Positions 34,483 to 42,974 of a DNA stretch of 64,000 bases are shown one piece after another (positions within the stretch are counted from its first letter, which is position 1; each line of letters begins with the position of its first letter). Below the pieces are notes generated by a model. The model worked only from the letters and a program-made list of their open reading frames with translations. It searched no databases and had not been told where the DNA came from. The DNA is from Aestuariivivens sediminicola (GTDB lineage: Bacteria; Bacteroidota; Bacteroidia; Flavobacteriales; Flavobacteriaceae). Position numbers and translations under genes: made by a program. The stretch covers positions 550,350 through 614,349 of the forward strand of contig NZ_JAKMCM010000002.1 in NCBI RefSeq assembly GCF_022662015.1, given 5' to 3'.

Positions 34483-35112
34483 TTATTCTGATGCACTACC
34501 AGGTATAATGATTAATTCTCCTTCGTTTATAAAGAAATCGGTATAAAAAGGATCCTCTCCGTCATTATCGGTAGTTCCCGGATGAACATAGGCATTGGTT
34601 TTAGCCCATCCGGATGCGCCTTTAAAACGGCCAGTACCTCCAATAAATAATATATCGTCATTAAAATAGAGTTGATACTTAGGATTATCTCCCGTATATG
34701 GCCATATCTGGCCTGACTCGATTATACAGTGCAATTCGTCTCCATTGGCAGCTACAAATTTACCGGTTTCAATAAATGAATAGTTTACAGGAAAGATAAC
34801 TTCGGGAGTAGGCATTGAACAAAATCTCATAAAGAGTTCCTGCAGCTGCCCGAGGTGGGTCATTTTACCATTTCCCTTCAACATCATGGTTTCACTAAAA
34901 CCAACATCACATGACTGGGAACCGGGAGTCTCTGCTCGCCACACTGTAAAGGTAGCTTTTAAAGGCAAACTTTTTTCAATTCTGGATTTTGAGGCCATAT
35001 TGTCCACTTCAAATAAACTTTGTTCTGATTCAAACGCATCTGTTGAATCATCACAGGCTGTAAAAAGAAAAAGACTTAAAAGGACTACACTCAATAATTT
35101 TATAGTTTTCAT
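34483..35112 (-). CDS. Secreted lipoprotein, unknown function
   Basis: 209 residues. A lipobox ends at LFLFTAC (Cys 20), followed by a short acidic linker with DDSTDAFESEQS. The body is beta-rich: LKATFTVWRAETPGS, then FSETMMLKGNGKMTHLGQ, LHCIIESGQIWPYTGDNPKYQLY and LFIGGTGRFKGASGWAKTNAYV. The phrase GGTGRFKGASG is typical of small secreted beta-sandwich or calycin-like proteins in Bacteroidota (the allene-oxide-cyclase-like type), but I do not claim the family. Three direct repeats lie 76 bases upstream, between this gene and the AraC-type regulator, which makes it a likely target of that regulator. Confidence 0.75.
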   Translation of the reverse strand: MKTIKLLSVVLLSLFLFTACDDSTDAFESEQSLFEVDNMASKSRIEKSLPLKATFTVWRAETPGSQSCDVGFSETMMLKGNGKMTHLGQLQELFMRFCSMPTPEVIFPVNYSFIETGKFVAANGDELHCIIESGQIWPYTGDNPKYQLYFNDDILFIGGTGRFKGASGWAKTNAYVHPGTTDNDGEDPFYTDFFINEGELIIIPGSASE

Positions 35113-35187
35113 AATGATATGTTTTTATAAGGTATTACAATACATTTATATCTATAAAGTTGGATAAAAAATGTACATGATGTAAAG

Positions 35188-35251
35188 AAACTATGTTGCA
35201 AAAACCTTAAATTTTTTTAAAAACTATGTTGTTTGATGAAACTATGTTGCA
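35188..35251. promoter_or_regulatory. Triple direct repeat AAACTATGTTG, candidate operator
   Basis: Copies start at 35188, 35221 and 35239 (spacings 33 and 18 bases); the first and third extend to AAACTATGTTGCA. They lie between the stop of the AraC-type regulator and the start of the secreted lipoprotein. A near copy, ACGATGTTGCA, is found at 37327-37337 upstream of the regulator gene. AraC-type proteins commonly bind such direct repeats. Confidence 0.6.
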
Positions 35252-35293
35252 GGACAGATAACGGGCTTTTATTTTTAGAAGATTAAGACCAAT

Positions 35294-37159
35294 TTATGGC
35301 AGGGAAGTCGGCGTATAGGGCAAATTCATTTTATTCATTAAGGCAATAAAACGCGGGTGTGTTTCTAAACTATTAGGAGAATACCAATAGGGGACATCTG
35401 GTAAACGTCTTCCACTCTCATAAAGTTCTTCAAGCTCATGTATCGCTTTTTCATTCTCACCCAAAAACACCAGACTTTTGGTTTTAAAATACTTGTCGGG
35501 GATATTTTCTACACACCATGTCATTAACCCTCTTCTTCCGGAGATTTTAAAAATGCTTTCCAAAACCTTATCAGTCGTGCTGTTTTTTAGTACAGTTCTG
35601 AGCTGTTTTAAATTTTCTAAAGCCAGTTCGTCATTTTTGAGCATATAATGTCCAAAAAACTGGTATAGTGGGGGTCGTATGTGGTCCATATTCAAATCGC
35701 CCGCCATTTTTGATTCGTCTATAGCTTCTTGAAATTGCCCTCTATTTAAATAAAGTTTGGCACTTACCTCTCTTACTATATATGATAATGGATCAAGTTC
35801 GAGAGCTGCATTTATATGCAATCTTGCTTCTTCATGTTTGCCAATGCTACTAAGGTATTCTGAATATCTATGATGCAGCGTAGAATTGTTGGTTCCCACT
35901 TCGAAAGCCCTGGCAAATGCTTGGTTAGCTTTTTCCCATTCCCAGTCTATATAGAAGTAAAGGGAGGCCAATACGGTATGAGCCTCTACGAGATTAGGAT
36001 CCAAATCTAAAGCTTTTAAAGCGTAGTATTCAGCCTTTAATCTGTTTTCTCCGATCTCCTCACGGCTTTGAGATACCCAAATTTTTAAGAAATAAGTATC
36101 GCCCAAACTTGCATAAGCCAAAGCGTAATTCGGGTCTTTATCTATAGCTTTGTTAAAATACGCTATGGCAGTGGCATAATCCTTTTTTAGCCGTTTACCC
36201 CAATAAAATCTACCTAATTGATACAATCTATAGGCTTCAATAATTTCAGTTAGATTCTTTTTTATCTTTGAAGTTTGTTGTTCTGAAAGTGTTGTATTCA
36301 AGTCTGAAGCTATTTGGATAGCTATTTCGCTTTGTATATTAAAAATATCAGATAACTCTCTGTCAAAACTCTTAATCCAAACATGATCGTCGCGAGCAGC
36401 ATCGATGAGCTGAACCGTTATTCTGGCTTTATGCTCATGCTTCTGAATACTTCCTTCTAGAATGTAGGATACACCCAATTCCGATGCTATCGTAGGGATG
36501 GTTTTTGTCGTGTTATGTTTGTAAATTTCTGATGAGGTGCGTGAAATAACTTTGAATTCCTCTAAGGTGGCTAACCTATTTAAGAGTCCTTCAACCAGCC
36601 CATCAGCAAAAAACTGATTTTCTTCATCACCGCTAATGTTTTTAAATGGTAATACAGCAATGGATTTATCATTGGGAGATAAAACCTTATTGTTTGCAAA
36701 ATGGTTAATTAGTAAATAACCGGCAAAAAAGGAAATAACTATAAGCGCAATAAACTTATAAGTTGTTTTATTTTGATATTTAAAATTGAAGAGCCTTCTC
36801 TTTTCCTCTCGTTGTTTAAAGGATTCTTTGTTAATATGTTTTTTTGCCTCACTAGCGGGGTACCCGTAATATTCGTGAAAACATTTGTGGAAATAAGAGG
36901 TACTTCCAAAACCTACTTGATATGCTATTTCAGATATTGAATATGTATCTTGCTGAAGTAATTTGTGAGCTTCCTGAAGCCTGACCTCTCTAATGAACTG
37001 GCTTATGGATTGTGATTTTAACTTCTTTAATTTTCTATGCAGATGAGAACGACTCAGTCCTATTATTTTTGATAAATCTTCAACGCCAAATTGCTCATTT
37101 TGAAGGTTCTCAAGAACTATAGTCTTTAATTTCGATATTAATGTATCGTCCTGTATCAT
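35294..37159 (-). CDS. Membrane-anchored AraC-type regulator with periplasmic TPR domain
   Basis: 621 residues. The AraC helix-turn-helix pair is at the N-terminus (about 10-108): EDLSKIIGLSRSHLHRKLKKL and ISEIAYQVGFGSTSYFHKCF. One membrane helix follows (136-153). Beyond it lies a domain starting SIAVLPFKNISGDEENQFFADG (the TolB/CyaC-like domain seen with adenylate cyclase-type TPR proteins, about 166-290), then TPR repeats to the end. DNA binding is thus cytoplasmic and the sensing part periplasmic, like CadC or ToxR but with an AraC DNA-binding head. The nearby direct repeats are its likely sites, including its own upstream region. Confidence 0.93.
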   Translation of the reverse strand: MIQDDTLISKLKTIVLENLQNEQFGVEDLSKIIGLSRSHLHRKLKKLKSQSISQFIREVRLQEAHKLLQQDTYSISEIAYQVGFGSTSYFHKCFHEYYGYPASEAKKHINKESFKQREEKRRLFNFKYQNKTTYKFIALIVISFFAGYLLINHFANNKVLSPNDKSIAVLPFKNISGDEENQFFADGLVEGLLNRLATLEEFKVISRTSSEIYKHNTTKTIPTIASELGVSYILEGSIQKHEHKARITVQLIDAARDDHVWIKSFDRELSDIFNIQSEIAIQIASDLNTTLSEQQTSKIKKNLTEIIEAYRLYQLGRFYWGKRLKKDYATAIAYFNKAIDKDPNYALAYASLGDTYFLKIWVSQSREEIGENRLKAEYYALKALDLDPNLVEAHTVLASLYFYIDWEWEKANQAFARAFEVGTNNSTLHHRYSEYLSSIGKHEEARLHINAALELDPLSYIVREVSAKLYLNRGQFQEAIDESKMAGDLNMDHIRPPLYQFFGHYMLKNDELALENLKQLRTVLKNSTTDKVLESIFKISGRRGLMTWCVENIPDKYFKTKSLVFLGENEKAIHELEELYESGRRLPDVPYWYSPNSLETHPRFIALMNKMNLPYTPTSLP

Positions 37160-37598
37160 TCGTTCTAACTAAGAGTAATAAGAATCGGTATAGAGGAGGG
37201 GAATTACTGTATTAAAATTAACACACATGAAGAAAATATCCAATATTATTCGATACAACCTGACATAATAAGGACAAGCAGATTAACTTTAGGATTCAAT
37301 TTAGTTAGTGGTGATAACTATTATAGACGATGTTGCATAAAAATTAAAACGGTATAAAGATGCTAATTCTGAATATTTGAAGGCCTTTTTTCCCTAACAG
37401 ATTTATAGAAAACGTTCAACTCAAAAGTAATAGGAAGGGATTTTTACTATGGAATTTTAAGAAGTATCCGTTTTTTTGAAATGAGTCACAGAAATCTGTC
37501 AATACATAGTGCAAAATTTCTCAATGCAATTTAGCATCTGATTCTTCCGGTCATCAATTCATTGCACAAATAGAGAATCTATTTCAATTATTTGTATT
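37160..37598. other. Gap upstream of the AraC-type regulator
   Basis: The gap of 517 bases between the regulator and lysS holds no gene I can support. It contains ACGATGTTGCA (37327-37337), a near copy of the triple repeat at 35188-35251, and the lysS terminator at its far end. No clear -7 box for the regulator was found. Confidence 0.45.
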
Positions 37599-37601
37599 AT
37601 A

Positions 37602-37630
37602 AAAGGGAATCACATTTTACAATTCCCTTT
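37602..37630 (-). terminator. Terminator of lysS
   Basis: The stem AAAGGGAAT / ATTCCCTTT with an 11-base loop lies 47 bases past the lysS stop codon; on the minus strand it ends in TTTTATAAT. Confidence 0.78.
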
Positions 37631-37676
37631 AAGTTTTATAAGATACTCGAACACGATCAGGACAACGATCGTTGAA

Positions 37677-39371
37677 CTAAAGAACCTCAACAAAAAGGCC
37701 TTCTTCGTTCTTAATGACCCTGGCTACTTTTTTACCTGTCAGGCCTTTAATGGTCTTATCCCATTTCTTATTACTCAATCCCGATTGTGTTTTGAGGCTT
37801 ACCAAATCCATCGGAGAGCTGCCTTTAAGGAGTTTTAACACGGCCTTTTCATCCTCACTGAGGTCCACCTGTTTCCGCTCGGGTTTCATTTGAGGGAAGA
37901 ACAGGACTTCCTGTATGGATTGGTTGTTGGTTAAAAACATGAGCAGTCGGTCCATTCCAATACCCATGCCGGAGGTTGGTGGCATGCCATATTCCAAGGC
38001 CCGTAAAAAATCGTAATCGATAGTACCGGTGGCTTCATCATCCCCTTTTTTAGCCAATTCCATTTGGTGCTCGAATCGCTCACGCTGATCTATGGGGTCA
38101 TTTAATTCGGAGTAGGCATTGGCCACTTCCTTACCGCATACCATTAACTCAAAGCGTTCGGTTAATTCCGGATTGCTGCGGTGTTCCTTGCACAAGGGAC
38201 TCATTTCCTTTGGATAGTCTGTTATGAAAGTTGGTTGAATGTAGTTGCCTTCACATTTTTCACCAAATATCTCGTCAATCAGTTTCCCTTTACCCATGGT
38301 GTCATCCACCTCTATACCCATGTCCTGTGCAGCCTGCCTGATGTCGGCTTCGCTTTTACCAGTAATATCAAAACCTGTAAATTCCTTTATAGCATCTGTC
38401 ATCGTAACCCTGGGATAAGGGGCTTTAAAATCGATCTCATATGCACCAAAAGTGGCTTTGGTGGTCCCATTTACAGCAATGGCACAGTGCTCCAAAAGAC
38501 GCTCACAGAAATCCATCATCCAATTATAATCCTTGTAGGCCACATAAATTTCCATGGCGGTGAATTCCGGATTATGGGTACGGTCCATACCTTCATTACG
38601 GAAATTTTTGGAGAACTCATACACCCCGTCAAATCCTCCAACGATTAACCGTTTCAGGTATAATTCATTTGCAATCCGCATGTACAACGGAATATCCAGT
38701 GCATTGTGATGGGTGACGAAGGGACGTGCAGCCGCACCACCTGCTATGGGTTGCAGCACTGGGGTTTCTACTTCAAAATAGCCCGCATCATTAAAGAATT
38801 GACGCATGGCGTTGAACAGTTTGGTACGCTTTACGAAAATGGATTTAACATGTGGGTTTACCACCAAATCGGCATAACGCTGACGGTAACGTAATTCCGG
38901 ATCATCAAATTTATCATGAATGTTGCCTTCGGCATCCAACTTAGGTAAGGGCAGGGGTTTAAGAGCTTTACTCAATAAGGTGAAGTCCTTGACCATAACT
39001 GTCTTTTCACCGACTTTCGTTGTAAACAGTTCGCCCTCAATACCTATAAAATCGCCTATATCCAGAAGCCTTTTATAAATTGTGTTGTATTTGGTTTTAT
39101 CCTCTCCTGAACAAATCTCATCCCTGTTAAAATACAATTGTATGCGTCCTTCAGCATCTTGAAGTTCGGCAAAACTGGCATTGCCCTGAATACGCCTTGA
39201 CATCAAACGACCCGCAATAACCACCTGGTCACCTTCCTTAAAATTAATTTTTATGGATTTTGACGTATCCTCCACGGGATATAAATCGGCCGGATAGGGA
39301 TTGATGCCCAATTCACGTAATTTTGCCAGTTTCTCTCTACGAACCAATTCTTGTTCTGATAATTGCGCCAT
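37677..39371 (-). CDS. lysS: Lysine--tRNA ligase (class II)
   Basis: 564 residues from the ATG at 39371, which follows an AGGAG site and a -7 box TATCTTTG; upstream in-frame ATGs would run through that promoter. The N-terminal OB-fold (DQVVIAGRLMSRRIQGNASFAELQD) binds the anticodon, and the class II core has FRNEGMDRTHNPEFTAMEIYV (motif 2) and GMGIGMDRLLMFL (motif 3). A C-terminal extension of about 65 residues (KPERKQVDLSEDEKAVLKLL onward, ending VIKNEEGLFVEVL) is a small winged-helix-like domain found in Bacteroidota LysRS. It makes Lys-tRNA in the cytoplasm. Confidence 0.97.
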   Translation of the reverse strand: MAQLSEQELVRREKLAKLRELGINPYPADLYPVEDTSKSIKINFKEGDQVVIAGRLMSRRIQGNASFAELQDAEGRIQLYFNRDEICSGEDKTKYNTIYKRLLDIGDFIGIEGELFTTKVGEKTVMVKDFTLLSKALKPLPLPKLDAEGNIHDKFDDPELRYRQRYADLVVNPHVKSIFVKRTKLFNAMRQFFNDAGYFEVETPVLQPIAGGAAARPFVTHHNALDIPLYMRIANELYLKRLIVGGFDGVYEFSKNFRNEGMDRTHNPEFTAMEIYVAYKDYNWMMDFCERLLEHCAIAVNGTTKATFGAYEIDFKAPYPRVTMTDAIKEFTGFDITGKSEADIRQAAQDMGIEVDDTMGKGKLIDEIFGEKCEGNYIQPTFITDYPKEMSPLCKEHRSNPELTERFELMVCGKEVANAYSELNDPIDQRERFEHQMELAKKGDDEATGTIDYDFLRALEYGMPPTSGMGIGMDRLLMFLTNNQSIQEVLFFPQMKPERKQVDLSEDEKAVLKLLKGSSPMDLVSLKTQSGLSNKKWDKTIKGLTGKKVARVIKNEEGLFVEVL

Positions 39372-39400
39372 GCTCCTAATACGTTGAAAATTTATTGGCG

Positions 39401-39408
39401 CAAAGATA
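39401..39408 (-). promoter_or_regulatory. -7 box of lysS
   Basis: TATCTTTG on the minus strand, 30 bases before the ATG, leaving a short leader with the ribosome-binding sequence AGGAG. Confidence 0.65.
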
Positions 39409-39518
39409 ATCATTTGATTTGCGTTTTGCGATTTAGCCCTCATGATTTTTAAAGGGTGCTGTAACAAATGCAACGGCCTGACGTCCAATTGGTGTCATCA
39501 ATTAAAAACATTACTCAC

Positions 39519-39677
39519 ATGAGCTTTTGGAGAGTGCTATTGTCCATTATTTGCCCACCCCTGGCTGTCATAGATAAGGGGTGCGGTTCTGTATTTATCG
39601 TCTTTTTATTATGGCTATGCGGTTGGGTGCCCGGAGTTATTGCAGCCCTGGTTATTCTGAATAACCCGAATCGTTAA
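39519..39677 (+). CDS. YqaE/Pmp3 family small membrane protein
   Basis: 52 residues from the ATG at 39519. It has the Pmp3/YqaE pattern: a first helix with VLLSIICPPLAVIDKGCGS and a second with VFIVFLLWLCGWVPGVIAALVI, then a short polar tail NNPNR. Two membrane helices joined by a tight polar turn are expected. In other organisms these proteins protect membrane potential under salt or cold stress; that role here is by family only. It is divergent from lysS (148 bases between the two start codons) and 134 bases upstream of lipB. Confidence 0.92.
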   Translation: MSFWRVLLSIICPPLAVIDKGCGSVFIVFLLWLCGWVPGVIAALVILNNPNR

Positions 39678-39781
39678 GTCATTCTTTAGGTTCTCATTCT
39701 GTCATCACAGGATGACATCTGGTTATGGTCTGTTTTGTGAATCGTATTCATGCCCTTAATTAGGGTGTTTAGATCATCGAA

Positions 39782-39805
39782 ATGAAAAATTTCATGTACT
39801 TTTGC
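39782..39805 (+). promoter_or_regulatory. lipB promoter with inverted repeat; leaderless start
   Basis: The inverted repeat ATGAAA-AA-TTTCAT (39782-39795) runs into the -7 box TACTTTTG (39798-39805). The ATG begins 6 bases after the box. Nearly the same block stands before alaS at 2729-2754. Confidence 0.7.
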
Positions 39806-39810
39806 AGCCT

Positions 39811-40512
39811 ATGAATAAGCATGTCGAATTGCAGGATCTCGGATTTAAAGATTACAAAGAAACCTGGGATTATCAGGAGCAATTATTCAGAGGGATTGTC
39901 GATACTAAAATTAAAAACAGGCATCAGGAAACCCAGTTGGAAACCGGGAACTACTTTTTGTTTGTAGAGCACCCCCATGTCTATACCCTTGGTAAAAGTG
40001 GTGATGCATCCAATTTGCTTTTAAATGAGCGGCAACTTGCCGAGAAGGGGGCCGTATTTTATAAAATAAACCGTGGGGGCGATATTACCTATCACGGTCC
40101 AGGTCAGATAGTGGGGTATCCTATTTTAGATCTTGAGAACTTTTTTACTGACATTCACAAATACCTTCGCTTACTTGAAGAAATGATTATCTTAACCCTG
40201 GCCGAATACGGTTTAAAAGCGACCCGTAGTAAAGGTGAGACGGGTGTTTGGCTTGATGTAGACACGCCCTTTGCTCGTAAAATCTGTGCTATGGGGGTTC
40301 GCGCCAGCCGATGGGTCACCATGCATGGTTTTGCGTTGAACGTCAATGCCGATTTAGGTTATTTTGATCATATCATTCCTTGCGGAATTCGAGGGAAAGG
40401 TGTGACTTCTCTGAATGTTGAACTTGGAGTTAAAAGTTTAGATACACAGGAGGTTAAGCACAAATTAATCCGTCATTTTAAAGCGCTGTTCAATGCCGAT
40501 GTGAAGGGATAA
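39811..40512 (+). CDS. lipB: Octanoyl-[ACP]:protein N-octanoyltransferase
   Basis: 233 residues from the ATG at 39811; a TTG nine bases upstream lies inside the -7 box and is rejected. LipB moves octanoyl from ACP to lipoyl domains. The fold is shown by [35 protein letters not shown], the active lysine K157 in [18 protein letters not shown] and the nucleophile C191 in HIIPCGIRG, followed by VTSLN. All key residues are present. It converges with the ACBP gene (7 bases apart). The promoter box ends 5 bases from the ATG, so the mRNA should be leaderless. Confidence 0.96.
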   Translation: MNKHVELQDLGFKDYKETWDYQEQLFRGIVDTKIKNRHQETQLETGNYFLFVEHPHVYTLGKSGDASNLLLNERQLAEKGAVFYKINRGGDITYHGPGQIVGYPILDLENFFTDIHKYLRLLEEMIILTLAEYGLKATRSKGETGVWLDVDTPFARKICAMGVRASRWVTMHGFALNVNADLGYFDHIIPCGIRGKGVTSLNVELGVKSLDTQEVKHKLIRHFKALFNADVKG

Positions 40513-40519
40513 TTGAGGG

Positions 40520-40786
40520 TTACTCCCGGTATAAGAAATAATTGTTCACCAATTCAATGTATTTTTTTTTGGCCTCCTTTTGGCTAATGTTTTGTACCTG
40601 GAACAACGCATTGGTTTTAAAGGCATTGATTATAGGCTTCCTGCTACTGGGTTTACCATAGTTATTGGTGGCTTTTTTATAGTAGGCATAGAGCTTTAAA
40701 AGGGTATCGGCAGGAAAGGGATCGGTGTATTCGTTAACCCGTTGTACGGCTTCTTGAAATGCTATGTCCAGATCGGATTTACTCAT
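40520..40786 (-). CDS. Acyl-CoA-binding protein
   Basis: 88 residues, the size of the single-domain ACBP. The four-helix signature is seen in LDIAFQEAVQRVNEYT, LLKLYAYYKKATNNYGKPSS and SQKEAKKKYIELVNNY. It differs from animal ACBP in the third part (NAFKTNALFQVQNI in place of the usual WDAW region). It likely holds long-chain acyl-CoA in the cytoplasm and delivers it to lipid synthesis. The start overlaps the end of psd by 8 bases, so it is the last gene of the LUD-cdsA-psd operon. Confidence 0.88.
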   Translation of the reverse strand: MSKSDLDIAFQEAVQRVNEYTDPFPADTLLKLYAYYKKATNNYGKPSSRKPIINAFKTNALFQVQNISQKEAKKKYIELVNNYFLYRE

Positions 40787-41435
40787 TCATTTTCGCAATA
40801 ACACTTTCACCCCCTTTAACTTTTTGTCCCAAATGTACTTCAATTTTTGTATCCAAGGGCAAAAAAACATCCACTCTGGAGCCAAATTTGATGAACCCGG
40901 AGTCTGATCCCTGAATGACCTGATCCCCGGATTGCGCATAATTAACAATGCGTTTGGCCATGGCGCCCGCAATTTGACGGTATAAAATATCACCCATGGA
41001 TGCATTGTTAATCACTACTGTAGTGCGTTCGTTTTCCTCACTGGCTTTTGGGTGCCAGGCTACCAGATATTTACCCGGATGATATTTGCTGTAAATAACC
41101 TCTCCACTTGTCGGATAGCGCGTAACATGCACATTTATCGGAGACATAAAAACACTGATCTGTATCCGCTTATCCTTAAAATATTCTTTTTCAAAAACCT
41201 CTTCAATGACCACCACCTTACCATCTACAGGGGATACAACTGCGGATTCATCGATCTGAGTGTGTCGTTTGGGATTTCTAAAAAATTGTAGAATAAGGAT
41301 CAATAGCAAAAGGAGCACTATCGTCAGAGATAGGCGTAACCATGGAATGGCCACAAAATGATCCGTCAATAAAATTCCGGTTACAACGGCAATAAAAGTG
41401 ACAATTATAATTTTATGCCCTTCCTTATGAAACAT
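40779..41435 (-). CDS. psd: Phosphatidylserine decarboxylase (short, PsdD-like form)
   Basis: 218 residues. N-terminal FHKEGHKIIIVTFIAVV and a second hydrophobic stretch to about residue 50 anchor it in the membrane. The catalytic part has ESAVVSPVDGKVVVIEE, ISVFMSPINVHVTRYPTSGEV (the His motif) and the processing site in SGFIKFGSRVDVFLP, where the proenzyme is cut at Gly-Ser to make the pyruvoyl group. It makes phosphatidylethanolamine. It overlaps cdsA by 11 bases and ACBP by 8 bases. No phosphatidylserine synthase lies in the window. Confidence 0.95.
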   Translation of the reverse strand: MFHKEGHKIIIVTFIAVVTGILLTDHFVAIPWLRLSLTIVLLLLLILILQFFRNPKRHTQIDESAVVSPVDGKVVVIEEVFEKEYFKDKRIQISVFMSPINVHVTRYPTSGEVIYSKYHPGKYLVAWHPKASEENERTTVVINNASMGDILYRQIAGAMAKRIVNYAQSGDQVIQGSDSGFIKFGSRVDVFLPLDTKIEVHLGQKVKGGESVIAKMNE

Positions 41436-42246
41436 ATTTAAGTAGTCTTAAAAACAAATATATAAAAGGTGCCGCAAAAATGATGCTGTCCAATCGGTCC
41501 AATAACCCGCCATGTCCAGGCATGATTACACCGCTGTCTTTAACGCCTGCCTGTCTTTTAAATTTCGATTCCACCAAATCGCCTAAGGTTCCAAAAACAC
41601 TTACAATGTTTGCTAAAATAAGCCAACTTGTAAAACTTAAGGTATCTGTAAAGGTAGCGATAAAATAGCTTGCAATACAGGAAAAAAACAGCCCTCCCAG
41701 GAAGCCTTCAACCGTTTTTTTTGGTGATATTTTTTCAAATAGTTTTTGCTTTCCAAAATTTTTACCAATCAGATAGGCAAACGAATCGTTGACCCAAACC
41801 AGTATAAATGCCCCAAGTAAAATTGTGGGATCATAGGTTGGATAAAAATTGGTGATCAATACCAGAAAGACAAAACCACTGGACAGATAAAATGTTGTCA
41901 GGATGAACCTCTTGGTCATGAACAGAGGAATGACTTTTTCCGAAAACAGATCTTTAATTAAGAATAACAGGACAAAAATGGTAATTACGGATAATATTTG
42001 TGTCGCTTCATCCAAACCTCCATTCGATTGTAACACTTCCTGCCAATACCCAAATATGCCGTATAGTAGGGTAAAAATAAAATAGGGGAGTTTACTTTTG
42101 AGTTGTATTAGCTTTTGAAATTCAATGAGGCATATGAATCCGAAAACAAATAAAAGGATAAGAAAGGCATGTTCCGAATTCATGCATGATATGAGCAGGA
42201 TGATATAGAGTAAGCCCGATAATCCGCGAATTAAAAATTCCTTCAT
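41425..42246 (-). CDS. cdsA: Phosphatidate cytidylyltransferase
   Basis: 273 residues with about seven or eight membrane helices. The CDP-alcohol signature is clear near the end: GTLGDLVESKFKRQAGVKDSGVIMPGHGGLLDRLDS, preceded by WVNDSFAYLIGKNFGKQKLFEKISPKKTVEG. It makes CDP-diacylglycerol from phosphatidate and CTP, the precursor for phosphatidylserine and hence for psd. It starts one base after the stop of the LUD gene and overlaps psd, so it is translated from the same transcript. Confidence 0.97.
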   Translation of the reverse strand: MKEFLIRGLSGLLYIILLISCMNSEHAFLILLFVFGFICLIEFQKLIQLKSKLPYFIFTLLYGIFGYWQEVLQSNGGLDEATQILSVITIFVLLFLIKDLFSEKVIPLFMTKRFILTTFYLSSGFVFLVLITNFYPTYDPTILLGAFILVWVNDSFAYLIGKNFGKQKLFEKISPKKTVEGFLGGLFFSCIASYFIATFTDTLSFTSWLILANIVSVFGTLGDLVESKFKRQAGVKDSGVIMPGHGGLLDRLDSIIFAAPFIYLFLRLLKYVS

Positions 42247-42855
42247 TTATAAGTCTTCTAGAAGTAAGAGGTACAGATTTTTGGCACTGCTGCCATAACT
42301 TAAAAAGTCTTTCTCATCGGCAGATTTGAAATGTTTTATCGTGGTAATGTTCGTTGGTATTTTTTTTCTGCTCTTAGATTTTATAACACGAAGCCCTTCT
42401 CCTATACTTTCTACAATTTGACTTGTCGTTGCAAAAACCACAAAATTAAACGGAAGTTCGGTTAACTTCTTTTCGTAGATCTGTTTGGAAGATATAAGCA
42501 GGGATCCGTCATTTGCTATCAGATTTTCACAGGTAGTGAGGAAAAATTTAGCATCATTTATTTTTCGTGTCGCATTTAATTGGGAATCTTTAAATTTACT
42601 TTCCAGCTGCTCGTCCAGAAGCAATACCTTCTTTTCCTCCCAGCCATTTTCTATAAGGATATTTTGTAGGTTCTGAAAAATTTCATCTAAGTTTTCACAA
42701 TACAGGAACTTACCCCCATTAGCTTTAAAGTTTATTGTAAACCTCTCGTCTATTGGCAACTTGATCTCCGGCATGTATTTACTTCTTTCGGTTGTTTTTA
42801 GTTCTTCATCTTTTACCTTAGATTTCAAACCAAAAATTTTTCTAAAAAGACTCAT
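42247..42855 (-). CDS. LUD-domain protein (LutC-like)
   Basis: 202 residues. The lactate-utilisation (LUD) domain covers most of the protein (CENLDEIFQNLQNIL, ISDAKFFLTTCENLIANDGSLLISS-type central strand, VFATTSQIVESIGEGLRVIKSKSRKKIPTNIT). It has no iron-sulfur cysteine motifs and there is no LutA or LutB nearby, so lactate use is unlikely. Instead it opens an operon with cdsA, psd and ACBP, an arrangement I recall from other flavobacteria. A role in membrane-lipid synthesis or its control is inferred. Its promoter box TATATTTG (42895-42902, minus) overlaps the T-run of the ftsH terminator. Confidence 0.85.
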   Translation of the reverse strand: MSLFRKIFGLKSKVKDEELKTTERSKYMPEIKLPIDERFTINFKANGGKFLYCENLDEIFQNLQNILIENGWEEKKVLLLDEQLESKFKDSQLNATRKINDAKFFLTTCENLIANDGSLLISSKQIYEKKLTELPFNFVVFATTSQIVESIGEGLRVIKSKSRKKIPTNITTIKHFKSADEKDFLSYGSSAKNLYLLLLEDL

Positions 42856-42894
42856 TTAGATGTTGCTATTAGTCAATTATATTGTGGGGTCTAT

Positions 42895-42902
42895 CAAATA
42901 TA
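42895..42902 (-). promoter_or_regulatory. -7 box of the LUD-cdsA-psd-ACBP operon
   Basis: TATATTTG on the minus strand, placed within the end of the ftsH terminator and 40 bases before the LUD start codon. Confidence 0.65.
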
Positions 42903-42942
42903 AAAAATCTTAAACTAACCATATGGTTAATTTAAGATTTTT
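42903..42942 (-). terminator. Terminator after ftsH
   Basis: A hairpin of AAAAATCTTAAA with TTTAAGATTTTT (12 pairs) and an inner palindrome TAACCATATGGTTA. On the minus strand it ends in TTTTTTATATTTG, which is at the same time the next promoter. Confidence 0.82.
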
Positions 42943-42974
42943 ACCTGTCGGAACAGAAAATAAAGTCAATTACA

